Shown piece after piece: positions 1-7,252 of a DNA stretch of 21,682 nucleotides; position 1 is the first letter of the stretch; the number at the start of each line of letters is the position of its first letter. This stretch comes from an uncultured Lachnospiraceae bacterium (GTDB lineage: Bacteria; Bacillota_A; Clostridia; Lachnospirales; Lachnospiraceae). Under the pieces are notes generated by a model. That model searched no databases. It was not told the DNA's origin and was given only the letters and a program-made list of their open reading frames with translations. A program made the position numbers and the translations under genes. The stretch is taken from assembly GCA_947564305.1 (NCBI GenBank), contig CANOBT010000097.1, forward strand, positions 1-21,682, given 5' to 3'.

Positions 1-1
1 T

Positions 2-151
2 GACGGGCTTAGGTCAGATATTGTGCAGATGCTTGGCGGAGAGCGTGTAAAAGTCAATACGCTCAGTTTCCAAAATGATATGCATAATTTGAAAACAAAA
101 GATGACGACCTTACACTCTTGATCCATCTGGGATATCTTGGGTATGATTGA
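2..151 (+). pseudogene. 3' remnant of an AAA-ATPase-like / DUF1703 (PD-(D/E)XK) protein, cut short by TGA
   Basis: The frame is open from the window edge to a TGA at 149-151. It encodes a stretch resembling the end of the AAA-ATPase-like part of a family common in gut Clostridia and Bacteroidetes; recognisable pieces are DIVQMLGG, VNTLSFQNDM and LTLLIHLGYLGYD. In intact members this last motif is followed by a hinge and a C-terminal nuclease-like domain of roughly 150 residues. Here the stop falls right after the motif. In the same frame the next codons read ESKKV, which looks like the expected continuation, and then similarity is lost. The reading is therefore a nonsense change plus loss of the 3' end. 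The family call is from memory of the motif; the 5' part lies outside the window, so the state of the rest is unknown. Confidence 0.6.
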
Positions 152-210
152 GAAAGTAAAAAAGTGACGATGGGTTGGTTTTTATCGCTTTCAATATGTT
201 TCCCTATTGC

Positions 211-244
211 AAAAAGGGCTATCAGGAATGACAGCCCCCTTTTC
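211..244. terminator. Bidirectional intrinsic terminator
   Basis: The sequence AAAAAGGGCT, ATCAGGAATGAC, AGCCCCCTTTT folds into a GC-rich stem with A-rich and T-rich flanks on both strands. It lies between the plus-strand remnant ending at 151 and the minus-strand thiC ending at 343, so it can end transcription from both sides. The rest of 152-342 shows no gene. Confidence 0.75.
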
Positions 245-342
245 TTAATAACGACAATATTTTCTATATTCAGAAAACAGAACGCCCAGTGTATCTAAGT
301 CTCTCCTTTTCCTCGCCCCTTCACACTGCTCCTACTCCGCCA

Positions 343-1653
343 TCACAAAATATCAATATACTCTCCCGCCAGCGCCTTATTCATACTCCGCACGGCACAG
401 AACTTCCCGCACATGCTGCAGGTATCGCTGTGGTCGTCTTCGGGACTTCGGCCGTCCCGGATTGCTTTGGCAGTCTCAGGGTCCAGAGCATATTCAAACT
501 GCGCATCCCAGTCCAGATTCCGGCGTGCATCTGCCATGCGGTCGTCCAGTTCTCTTGCGCCCGGAATCCCCTTGGCAATATCCGCCGCATGGGCCGCAAT
601 CTTAGAGGCAATAATCCCCTGCTTCACATCCTCCACATTGGGAAGGGCAAGATGCTCTGCCGGCGTCACATAACAGAGGAATGCAGCTCCATTCATGGCT
701 GCGACCGCACCACCGATGGCGCTGGTAATGTGGTCATAGCCCGGTGCAATATCCGTTACCAAAGGGCCCAGCACGTAGAACGGCGCTCCCATGCAGATTG
801 TCTGCTGTACCTTCATATTCGCGGCAACCTGGTCGAGCGGCACATGGCCTGGTCCTTCCACCATCACCTGAACATTGTGTGCCCATGCACGCTTCGTCAG
901 TTCTCCCAGACGCACCAGTTCCTCAATCTGGCAGACATCCGTTGCATCTGCCAGACATCCCGGACGGCAGGCATCCCCCAGTGAGATGGTCACATCATAC
1001 TCCTCACAAATATCAAGAATCTCATCATAATATTCGTAAAATGGATTTTCCTCCCCAGTCATACTCATCCATGCAAATACAAGGCTTCCGCCGCGGCTCA
1101 CGATATTCATCCTGCGCTTATGCTTTTTAATCTGTTCAATGGTTTTTCTTGTAATTCCACAGTGCAAGGTCACAAAATCCACACCGTCCTCGGCATGGAG
1201 ACGGATGACGTCCAGAAAATCTTTCGCCGTCAGCGCAGCCAGATCTCGTTGATAGTGGATAACACTGTCATACACCGGAACCGTACCAATCATGGCAGGG
1301 CATTCATGGGTCAGCTTCCGACGGAAAGCCTGGGTATCTCCATGACTGGACAAATCCATAATAGATTCTGCCCCTAAGTTTACCGCACTCATCACTTTCT
1401 TCATCTCAACATCATAATCTCTGCAATCTCTGGACACACCCAGATTGACATTAATCTTGGTACGCAGCATACTGCCGATGCCCTCCGGCTCCAGACAGGT
1501 ATGGTTCTTATTCGCACATATAGCAACCTTCCCCTCTGCAACCAATTTCATCAGCGCCTCGGACGTCATATGTTCTTTTTCTGCAACAGCCTTTATTTCC
1601 GGTGTCACAATTCCCTTTCTTGCCGCGTCCATTTGTGTTGTGTAATTTCTCAT
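343..1653 (-). CDS. thiC: Phosphomethylpyrimidine synthase ThiC
   Basis: ThiC is a radical SAM enzyme that rearranges aminoimidazole ribotide into hydroxymethylpyrimidine phosphate, the pyrimidine half of thiamine. The 436-residue product matches the family along its whole length: an N-terminal [14 protein letters not shown] start, the core motifs [37 protein letters not shown] and [14 protein letters not shown], and a C-terminal cluster motif CSMCGKFC with C412, C415 and C419. The cysteine spacing is CX2CX3C rather than the CX2CX4C usually quoted for proteobacterial ThiC. It is the short form without the long N-terminal extension of plant and proteobacterial enzymes. The ATG is preceded by AAGGAGG at good spacing. 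No other thiamine gene follows within the window. A TPP riboswitch and terminator lie upstream, so expression should fall when thiamine is plentiful. Confidence 0.97.
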   Translation of the reverse strand: MRNYTTQMDAARKGIVTPEIKAVAEKEHMTSEALMKLVAEGKVAICANKNHTCLEPEGIGSMLRTKINVNLGVSRDCRDYDVEMKKVMSAVNLGAESIMDLSSHGDTQAFRRKLTHECPAMIGTVPVYDSVIHYQRDLAALTAKDFLDVIRLHAEDGVDFVTLHCGITRKTIEQIKKHKRRMNIVSRGGSLVFAWMSMTGEENPFYEYYDEILDICEEYDVTISLGDACRPGCLADATDVCQIEELVRLGELTKRAWAHNVQVMVEGPGHVPLDQVAANMKVQQTICMGAPFYVLGPLVTDIAPGYDHITSAIGGAVAAMNGAAFLCYVTPAEHLALPNVEDVKQGIIASKIAAHAADIAKGIPGARELDDRMADARRNLDWDAQFEYALDPETAKAIRDGRSPEDDHSDTCSMCGKFCAVRSMNKALAGEYIDIL

Positions 1654-1760
1654 CTGTAGTTCCTCCTTTTCGTCTTGAGCACAACATTTTTTACAGCGAT
1701 AAAAAGTGGTGCCCCCAATCTACCGCTCTGCCAATATAGATTGCAGTACAATATAGAACA

Positions 1761-1790
1761 AAAAAAGAGATGCACCCAGGGCATCTCTTA
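1761..1790 (-). terminator. Riboswitch-controlled terminator in the thiC leader
   Basis: Read on the minus strand, AAGAGATGC, a short loop, GCATCTCTT and then a run of seven T form a classic intrinsic terminator. It lies about 30 bases after the TPP aptamer and about 108 bases before the thiC start, the placement expected of a transcription-attenuating expression platform. Confidence 0.88.
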
Positions 1791-1820
1791 AAAATCATTG
1801 TTCCGCAGCTTTGCTTCACA

Positions 1821-1914
1821 TGCACTCCCTACGTTGGCATTATCCAAATCAGGTGATGGGTCGAAGCAGGTCAGCTTCCTCTCAGCCGGCTTTTCCGCCA
1901 GCTCCCCAGTGTGA
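1821..1914 (-). promoter_or_regulatory. TPP riboswitch (THI element)
   Basis: The minus strand holds the conserved blocks of the thiamine pyrophosphate aptamer in order: CACTGGGGAGC, then GGCTGAGAGGAAGC, then GACCC, then CACCTGATTTGGATAATGCC, then AACGTAGGGAGTG. The first and last blocks pair to make P1. The CTGAGA block belongs to the pyrimidine-binding arm, and the later blocks to the pyrophosphate-binding arm. It sits between a sigma-A promoter and a terminator upstream of thiC, so bound TPP is expected to stop transcription before the gene. Confidence 0.95.
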
Positions 1915-1974
1915 ACCGTCCGGAAACAACAAGGTATCCGAACAGATTCAGACAATATAAAATTGGATAGATTG

Positions 1975-2003
1975 ATTATAGTCTTTTTTGCTGCGGAATA
2001 CAA
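1975..2003 (-). promoter_or_regulatory. Sigma-A promoter of thiC
   Basis: On the minus strand TTGTAT (2003-1998) is followed by a 17-base spacer and a perfect TATAAT (1980-1975). The predicted start near 1968 leaves about 55 bases before the TPP aptamer. It lies in the gap between the metallophosphoesterase stop and the riboswitch, with the right orientation. Confidence 0.75.
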
Positions 2004-2064
2004 GTTTTTTCTAAACCACATCATATAGAACCAAATCTTCCAATATAATTTTAACCACTTCCCT

Positions 2065-2823
2065 CTACAAATTCCGCCTCTCAATCCTATCCATAATCCC
2101 GTCCACATCCACTCCCGGATGTGTCAGATACATCCGGCAGACCTGTTCCGTAAATTCTTTCTCTATATGATTGCGCGCGGCGATTTGCGAAATATTTTTT
2201 CCGGCATCCACTTCCTTCATAATTTCCTGCACTAATCTATGCATATCCTGTTCCGGAATTTTCACTGCTTCCCTCTTCTCCAATGCATCGGACAGACAGT
2301 CGACTTTTTCTACTTCTATCCGATGTTCGGCAGGATAGAAAGTCAACACCATCATGGTCACCGGAAGGCGAAATCTTTTGGGTCCGCAGCTGCCAGGATT
2401 CAAATATCTGATATTGTTTTCACCATGCGCGGTCGTATCCTTAATTGTTGGTTCACAATCCATATTGCCTGGGAACGAGCGGACTTCATCCGACAAAATA
2501 TGTGAATGTCCATAAGCAACTATATCCACCCCTTGCAAATCCTTACGGGCATGTTTTTTATTGTGTACCAAATAAATATGAAATCCGAAGAGTTCCACAT
2601 CCAATTCCTTTGGCAGTTCTTCCGAAAATTCACCAAGCCGTCCCTCATCTACATTGCCGCGGACCGCAATAGTATGCGCAATCGCTTTGAGACGGTTAAG
2701 GATTTCAGGTTTTCCAATATCCCCAGCGTGCAAAATCATTTCACAGGTTTTTAAAATCGCTTCTACCTCCGGCCGCAGCAGGCCGTGTGTATCTGATATG
2801 AGCGCGATTCGATGTGATTCCAT
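2065..2823 (-). CDS. YfcE/MJ0936-type metallophosphoesterase with a C-terminal extension
   Basis: The 252-residue protein has all the metal-binding motifs of the calcineurin-like phosphoesterase fold: SDTHG (D11, H13), HAGDIG (D35), RGNVDE (N57), VHNKK (H87), GHSH (105-108) and LNPGS (141-145). This order is typical of YfcE and MJ0936, soluble dimetal phosphodiesterases whose true substrate is usually unknown. The family normally ends near residue 170-180. Here about 70 extra residues follow (around 185-252), helical in character and resembling a small helix-turn-helix-like module (SQIAARNHIEKEFTEQVCRM). That extension could bind nucleic acid or mediate dimerisation; this is inference. A GGGGGTG ribosome site precedes the ATG. 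It lies 81 bases downstream of the Fic gene on the same strand and may be cotranscribed with it. Confidence 0.85.
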   Translation of the reverse strand: MESHRIALISDTHGLLRPEVEAILKTCEMILHAGDIGKPEILNRLKAIAHTIAVRGNVDEGRLGEFSEELPKELDVELFGFHIYLVHNKKHARKDLQGVDIVAYGHSHILSDEVRSFPGNMDCEPTIKDTTAHGENNIRYLNPGSCGPKRFRLPVTMMVLTFYPAEHRIEVEKVDCLSDALEKREAVKIPEQDMHRLVQEIMKEVDAGKNISQIAARNHIEKEFTEQVCRMYLTHPGVDVDGIMDRIERRNL

Positions 2824-2904
2824 TCTGACACCCCCTACTTAATCCTAAAAACTTTTCTGTCCACAAATCCCAGCAGCTCTGATTTCTAATCTTCGCTTTT
2901 TTGT

Positions 2905-3783
2905 CTAAATCTCATCTGCCTTATAACTCGCATACCCTTCATAAAAATAGCTATAGTCAATCCCCTTCATATACATATCCCTGTCGCTGATTTTATCAGT
3001 CAAAGCAGTCCTCAGAAGATGTTTTATCTCAATATCTCTTATGGGACTTCTTTCCATTGCAAGCAAATAATCCTCTTTATCAACTTTGCTCCAATCCACT
3101 ACCCTGTGAAGTTCCTGACTTAAAATTAAATCCAGCCAAATCCTCATACTTCTTCCATTTCCCTCTCGAAATGGGTGTGCAACATTCATTTCCACGTATT
3201 TCTCAATAATCTCATCAAAAGTTGACTGCGGCATTTTTTCAATACTATCCAGTGCGGCATGCAGATACATAGCCGGTGCAAATCGAAAGTTTCCTTTCGA
3301 AATATTCACTTCTCTTACCTTTCCCGCGAAATCATAAATCTCCTCAAAAAGATATTTGTGGATTTCTAAAAGGCTCTCCAGTGTCCCTGCCTTTAAGGTA
3401 TACAAATATCCGCTTTCAAAAAGCATTGCCGCCTTTTTCTTGCTTACCCTTTCCTCAACGCGGGCAAGTTCTGCCGAATCAATGATTGTCTCCGGCACAT
3501 CTCTCGTATGTGAATAGTAAGTCTCTAAGTGCGCCAGATAATAGTCCACTGAAATAAGCGGGACAAGCCGGTATTCCAGCTCCTCCCGCAGTTCTTTGTA
3601 ATCCTTCTTTTCTTCTGTCAGCCAATATTCCCTATACAGAGCCGGACTTTTCCCATTCGTGCCGGATGCCTTCACAGGCTTTATCTTTCCCGCATCCAAT
3701 GAACGCAGGATATATCTGTACTGTTCCTCATAAGTCCCCTCGGAACAGCTCTTTAGAACCTCGTCCAGAGAAATCCGTTTCAT
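2905..3783 (-). CDS. Class III Fic family protein (putative AMP-transferase) with N-terminal extra domain
   Basis: Fic enzymes usually transfer AMP from ATP onto protein hydroxyls. The catalytic motif is intact, HPFREGNGR at residues 203-211 (numbers from the ATG at 3783), preceded by the flap region FAGKVREVNISKGNFRFAP that positions the target. The C-terminus holds SYFYEG (S278, E282, G283), matching the [S/T]xxxE[G/N] inhibitory helix that in class III proteins such as Neisseria NmFic lies at the end of the chain and blocks productive ATP binding. No separate antitoxin is therefore expected. NmFic is about 190 residues; this protein has about 100 more at the N-terminus (residues 1-100, including IKPVKASGTNGKSPALY), a region I cannot assign. 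Start choice: a frame-extending TTG lies one codon upstream, but AGGAGG is only correctly spaced for the ATG at 3783. The GGDEF gene ends 54 bases upstream. Confidence 0.9.
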   Translation of the reverse strand: MKRISLDEVLKSCSEGTYEEQYRYILRSLDAGKIKPVKASGTNGKSPALYREYWLTEEKKDYKELREELEYRLVPLISVDYYLAHLETYYSHTRDVPETIIDSAELARVEERVSKKKAAMLFESGYLYTLKAGTLESLLEIHKYLFEEIYDFAGKVREVNISKGNFRFAPAMYLHAALDSIEKMPQSTFDEIIEKYVEMNVAHPFREGNGRSMRIWLDLILSQELHRVVDWSKVDKEDYLLAMERSPIRDIEIKHLLRTALTDKISDRDMYMKGIDYSYFYEGYASYKADEI

Positions 3784-3837
3784 CAAAGACCTCCTGATCC
3801 TGCCGCTGCAAACAGGTAATCGCTAAACCACAAGTCA

Positions 3838-5220
3838 CTAATCATCCGCGCTCTGTGGCAGGTCCTCATAAAACTTGCATCCGTTCCGACCATGTCTTTT
3901 TACGAAATAGAGTGCCTTATCTGTGTTTTTATACAATTCATCTGCCATGCCTGCCTCTGAAAATGCCACGCCTACACTGAGCGAAACCTTCGGAAGCCCG
4001 TCATCCGGATTCTGGAGAACCTGATTAATGGAATCCATCTTATTTTCTATTACGAATCTTAAACTCGGCGTAATATCTGTCATGATCACAGCAAATTCAT
4101 CTCCGCCTATCCGGGCCGGATAATCGTTGGACCGGAACTGGTCTTGAAGAAGCTTCGCCACCTTTTTCAATACCATATCACCCGTGGCATGGCCATAGCT
4201 GTCATTAATCTGTTTAAACTCATCCACGTCAATCAGCAACAAGGCAACTGAGCTTTTTGAAGTCTTTAACAAATCCCTCAGCCTGTCAAATGTTCCTCTG
4301 TTAGCAATTCCTGTCAATGGGTCGTGGTCTGCCTTATGGCGCAGCAGCGCCTGGTTTGCCGAATTCGCTTCAAAAATTTCATTATAGGTCAGTGCAAGGT
4401 AGCGAAACTCTCTGGAACCGACTATCTTCATCAGTCTTCCTTCCTTGATACATTCTATATAAACCTGCACCGGCCTGATGACCAATACAATGATCATAAT
4501 AAAGGTCAGTATATTCAATATAAACAGGGCGCTTATATACCATCTCTGCTGTGAGATCATACTTTCCAGGGAACCCACACTATTCTTCTGCTTCTGTCCG
4601 GTCTCTTCCACAATCCCTTCCAGGAAATGTTCAATATCACTCATGATCAAAGCCTTGGATGCCTGGTATGCATCATTAAATACCATATCCTGCGCCTTTT
4701 CCAGCATCTCGTCCTCAGGCAGCGACCGATCCTCCAGAGTAACCTGTACATTCCTCACTTCCTCCGGAAGAAGCTTCATATTGTAATCATTTGCAATAGA
4801 GACCAGCTTGATAGAATACAGTTCTTTTGAAATCAGCTTATTGGAATTGGAAAGCGCTGTGGACAGATAGCTTTGCGACCTGTCACTGAAAGAATATTTC
4901 CCCAATTCTTCCAATGCCTTTTCCCTGCGTTTTGTTACATTCACCTCTTCCATATAGCTGTCTATATACTGCGTTTCCATTGTCACGGCATAAAGCCTCA
5001 CCTGCTCTGTGAGATAATCGGAACCCTCACGTACCAGTGCCGCATTCTTCTCACATTCAATATAATCATCGGTTGCGGAAATCAATTCATCATACCGAAG
5101 CGCAACCTGGACAGTCGCATAAATCACCAGTACATATAAAATACATGCGGCCACAATTGCTGCATTATTCAATGTACGAAGTCTCATACCTTTCACATTT
5201 TTCTGCTTCTCATTCTCCAT
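3838..5220 (-). CDS. Membrane diguanylate cyclase (GGDEF) with periplasmic helical sensor region
   Basis: The 460-residue protein should make cyclic di-GMP at the membrane. Residue numbers are from the ATG at 5220. A first membrane segment lies at about 19-41 (AAIVAACILYVLVIYATV), an extracytoplasmic mostly helical region at about 45-225, a second membrane segment at about 230-250 (ALFILNILTFIMIIVLVI), then a linker and the GGDEF domain from about 295. The active site GGDEF is intact (372-376), and the allosteric inhibitory site RxxD is present five residues before it (RSND, 363-366), so both synthesis and product feedback are likely. No EAL domain is present. The start is ATG at 5220 rather than 5226, because the GGGGG ribosome site is only one base from the upstream ATG. 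The Fic gene follows closely. Confidence 0.93.
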   Translation of the reverse strand: MENEKQKNVKGMRLRTLNNAAIVAACILYVLVIYATVQVALRYDELISATDDYIECEKNAALVREGSDYLTEQVRLYAVTMETQYIDSYMEEVNVTKRREKALEELGKYSFSDRSQSYLSTALSNSNKLISKELYSIKLVSIANDYNMKLLPEEVRNVQVTLEDRSLPEDEMLEKAQDMVFNDAYQASKALIMSDIEHFLEGIVEETGQKQKNSVGSLESMISQQRWYISALFILNILTFIMIIVLVIRPVQVYIECIKEGRLMKIVGSREFRYLALTYNEIFEANSANQALLRHKADHDPLTGIANRGTFDRLRDLLKTSKSSVALLLIDVDEFKQINDSYGHATGDMVLKKVAKLLQDQFRSNDYPARIGGDEFAVIMTDITPSLRFVIENKMDSINQVLQNPDDGLPKVSLSVGVAFSEAGMADELYKNTDKALYFVKRHGRNGCKFYEDLPQSADD

Positions 5221-5263
5221 CGTCATGCCCCCAACTAATTATACCTCTAATTGTCCCGAACCT

Positions 5264-5269
5264 ATTATA
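5264..5269 (-). promoter_or_regulatory. Extended -10 element of the GGDEF gene
   Basis: On the minus strand CTGTTATAAT gives a perfect TATAAT with an upstream TG, the extended -10 form that tolerates a poor -35 box; no good -35 is visible. A second TATAAT lies at 5243-5238, nearer the gene, but without TG or a -35 box. The start would be about 40 bases from the coding region. The rest of 5270-5407 is AT-rich with small weak hairpins only. Confidence 0.45.
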
Positions 5270-5407
5270 ACAGATAGTAGAAAAAAGTGTTATATAATTT
5301 TTTAGGATTTGGTGGAAAAAACCAATTTCTTTTGTTTTTTACGTTTCTGGAAATTTCTTTTGTAATCAGTAATAACCCATATTACTTTTTACCTAAACAA
5401 TCTATAA

Positions 5408-5776
5408 TTATACGGCTCTGACTTCCTTTGTCGCCATTACATCCACTCCGGTTCCGGCAATATTTTTCACAAGAATATCTCCGATATGCACCGGAGCTTT
5501 CACGCTGATTCCTTTCAGTCCCTCCACACAGGCAAAAATCTTGTCCTTTGGGATATCTGATTTTGTCTTCACAGATACCATATCCAGCGCACCTCCCTCT
5601 ACTTTGATTGTAGATGTCACAATTCTCGTAGGGTTTGTCACTTCTTTTCGGGCATAATCATCTCCACGTTTACAAGTGTTCCCTGTTACACTGGCAATCC
5701 GCCCATCTTCTTCTATTTTCACTTCCACGGCACACCCCAATGGGCAGCCAATGCAGGTCAGTTCGGTTGTTTTCAT
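5408..5776 (-). CDS. DUF1667 iron-sulfur protein of the glycerol-3-phosphate oxidase-like operon
   Basis: The 122-residue protein starts with a cysteine cluster C8-x2-C11-x3-C15-x19-C35 (TCIGCPLGC, then TCKRGDDYA). This resembles the [4Fe-4S] site at the N-terminus of molybdopterin oxidoreductases, but no molybdopterin domain follows. The middle has the EVTNPTRIVTSTI and KTKSDIPKDKIF motifs typical of DUF1667. Proteins of this family are regularly encoded after a GlpA-like flavoprotein and a second FAD oxidoreductase, as here, and probably carry electrons for that complex. Start choice: the ATG at 5776 has GAGGAGAG at proper spacing, while a TTG/ATG extension of 14 residues lacks one. A copy of the dispersed repeat lies directly upstream. 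Confidence 0.88.
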   Translation of the reverse strand: MKTTELTCIGCPLGCAVEVKIEEDGRIASVTGNTCKRGDDYARKEVTNPTRIVTSTIKVEGGALDMVSVKTKSDIPKDKIFACVEGLKGISVKAPVHIGDILVKNIAGTGVDVMATKEVRAV

Positions 5777-5792
5777 ATTAGCTCTCCTCGTA

Positions 5793-5826
5793 TTTGCAAC
5801 TATTTGCAGTGTAAGCAATTGTCTGC
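5793..5826 (-). repeat. Dispersed pre-RBS repeat, copy a
   Basis: On the minus strand the element reads GCAGACAATTGCTTACACTG followed by CAAATAGTTGCAAA and then the ribosome site of the DUF1667 gene. It aligns without gaps to the core of copy c (GCAGGCAATCACTTGTGCTG, CAAGTAGTCACAAA), with about three quarters of positions identical by eye. Confidence 0.6.
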
Positions 5827-5849
5827 TATTATTCTGTCTTTTTAAATAT

Positions 5850-7190
5850 CTATACTTCTTCCACTTTCAGCGTAATCCTGGCAAGTTCCGGGCGTTCCTG
5901 GAGCCGGCTCTTTTTCAATAGAATCTCCTCCATTTCCCCCGGTGCCACGACAGGGCGCTTTTTATGGATGATGCATTCCTCGTCCAAATATACATTGATG
6001 TAACAGTTTTTATAGACAGCCCCCACACGGAAACGGACTTTCAGTGTTTCCTCCATCCTGTCAATCCTGATTGTGGATGGGACAGTGTATCGGACTCCCT
6101 CTGTCGGAATCACAGGGATTTCCATTTCGTTTTCCGTGCTATCCATGCTCATTTGACCTGATGCTGTGCCTGTTGTCTCTGATTCGCCTTCATCGGCAGC
6201 CGTCTCTTGAGCCGCCTTTCTCAAAATATACCGTGCCGCGTTCTTTCCGGCTGCTGCCGCCTCTTCGGACACGAAATCTACCAGGTCATGTACATGCAGT
6301 ACATTCCCGCAGGCAAAAATCCCCGGTATATTCGTCTCTAAGCTCTCGTTCACAATGGGTCCGTTGGTCACTGAGGAAAGCTCCACGCCTGCCTCTATGG
6401 ACAACTCATTTTCCGGAATCAGTCCTACTGAAAGCAGCAGGGTGTCACAGGAATAATACTCTTCTGTTCCTGGAATTGGTTTTCCTCTCTCATCCACTGC
6501 TGCTAATGTAATTCCCTTCACCCGCTCTTTTCCATCAATACCGATCACGGTATGACTCAGCTTCAATGGAATCCCAAAATCATCCAGGCATTGCACGATG
6601 TTTCGTTTCAGCCCGCCGGAATAAGGCATCAGCTCTGCAACCACTTTGACCTTTGCGCCCTCCAGAGTCATCCTTCGTGCCATAATCAGTCCGATATCAC
6701 CGGAGCCCAGGATGACGACCTCGCGCCCTGGCATAAATCCTTCCATATTAACCAGGCGTTGTGCTGTTCCCGCAGAATAGATTCCGGCCGGTCGGAATCC
6801 AGGAATATTCAATGCTCCTCTCGGGCGTTCCCGGCATCCCATAGCCAGGATAATGGATTTTGCCTGAATTTCAAATAGCCCTTCTTCCCGATTCATGGCA
6901 GTCACTTTTCTTTCTCTGGAAATATCCATCACCATAGTATTTAACTGGTACGGTATCCCCAATTCCTCTACGCGGTCAATGAACCGCTGTGCATATTCCG
7001 GGCCAGTGAGCTCTTCCTTAAATGTATGCAGACCGAACCCGTTATGAATGCATTGATTTAGAATTCCCCCCAGTTCTTTGTCTCGTTCCAATATCAAAAT
7101 ATTTTCAATTCCATTTTTTCTGGCAGCCTCTGCCGCTGCAAGGCCGGCCGGACCCCCGCCGATTACGACCAGATCATAATTCTTTTGCAT
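5850..7190 (-). CDS. FAD/NAD(P)-dependent oxidoreductase of the GlpA-like operon
   Basis: The 446-residue protein is a two-dinucleotide-domain flavoprotein. The FAD motif GGGPAG is at 11-16, the NAD(P) motif GSGDIG at 162-167, and the second FAD contact is FACGNVLHVHDLVD. A conserved CIHNGFGLH segment follows the FAD domain; it is shared by partners of GlpA-like proteins in Clostridia, and in a role sense it stands where GlpB stands in Escherichia coli. It probably passes electrons from the dehydrogenase subunit to NAD or another acceptor. About 35 acidic, Ser/Thr/Glu-rich residues near 332-370 form a low-complexity insert before a final beta-rich domain; this makes the chain longer than usual. 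AAGGAGG precedes the ATG. It lies 62 bases after the GlpA-like gene and 73 bases before the DUF1667 gene, so all three should be one operon. Confidence 0.88.
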   Translation of the reverse strand: MQKNYDLVVIGGGPAGLAAAEAARKNGIENILILERDKELGGILNQCIHNGFGLHTFKEELTGPEYAQRFIDRVEELGIPYQLNTMVMDISRERKVTAMNREEGLFEIQAKSIILAMGCRERPRGALNIPGFRPAGIYSAGTAQRLVNMEGFMPGREVVILGSGDIGLIMARRMTLEGAKVKVVAELMPYSGGLKRNIVQCLDDFGIPLKLSHTVIGIDGKERVKGITLAAVDERGKPIPGTEEYYSCDTLLLSVGLIPENELSIEAGVELSSVTNGPIVNESLETNIPGIFACGNVLHVHDLVDFVSEEAAAAGKNAARYILRKAAQETAADEGESETTGTASGQMSMDSTENEMEIPVIPTEGVRYTVPSTIRIDRMEETLKVRFRVGAVYKNCYINVYLDEECIIHKKRPVVAPGEMEEILLKKSRLQERPELARITLKVEEV

Positions 7191-7205
7191 GGATTTTTCC
7201 TCCTT

Positions 7206-7252
7206 TTTGTTATCAATCTGCTTTGCAGATTGATTTCCCGCTTACCCGCATC
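7206..7252 (-). repeat. Dispersed pre-RBS repeat, copy b
   Basis: On the minus strand GATGCGGGTAAGCGGGAAAT is followed by CAATCTGCAAAGCAGATTGA and TAACAAA, then AAGGAGG of the FAD oxidoreductase gene. The centre forms a hairpin with arms ATCAATCTGC and GCAGATTGAT. It aligns to copy c (GATGGCGGGCAAGCAGGCAA...CACAAA), with the hairpin arms changed in a compensating way. Confidence 0.6.

Noticed and set aside
289..984. Long plus-strand open frame of 231 codons
   Set aside because: It lies antisense to thiC, which is unmistakable by motif; its translation looks like no known protein and it has no ribosome site.
1788..2108. Minus-strand frame of 106 codons before thiC
   Set aside because: It runs through the TPP riboswitch and the thiC promoter, and its translation has no protein character.
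5369..5385. Hairpin GTAATA/TATTAC followed by a T run on the plus strand
   Set aside because: No plus-strand gene lies upstream, the stem is short and AT-only, and it would be weak as a minus-strand terminator for the DUF1667 gene.
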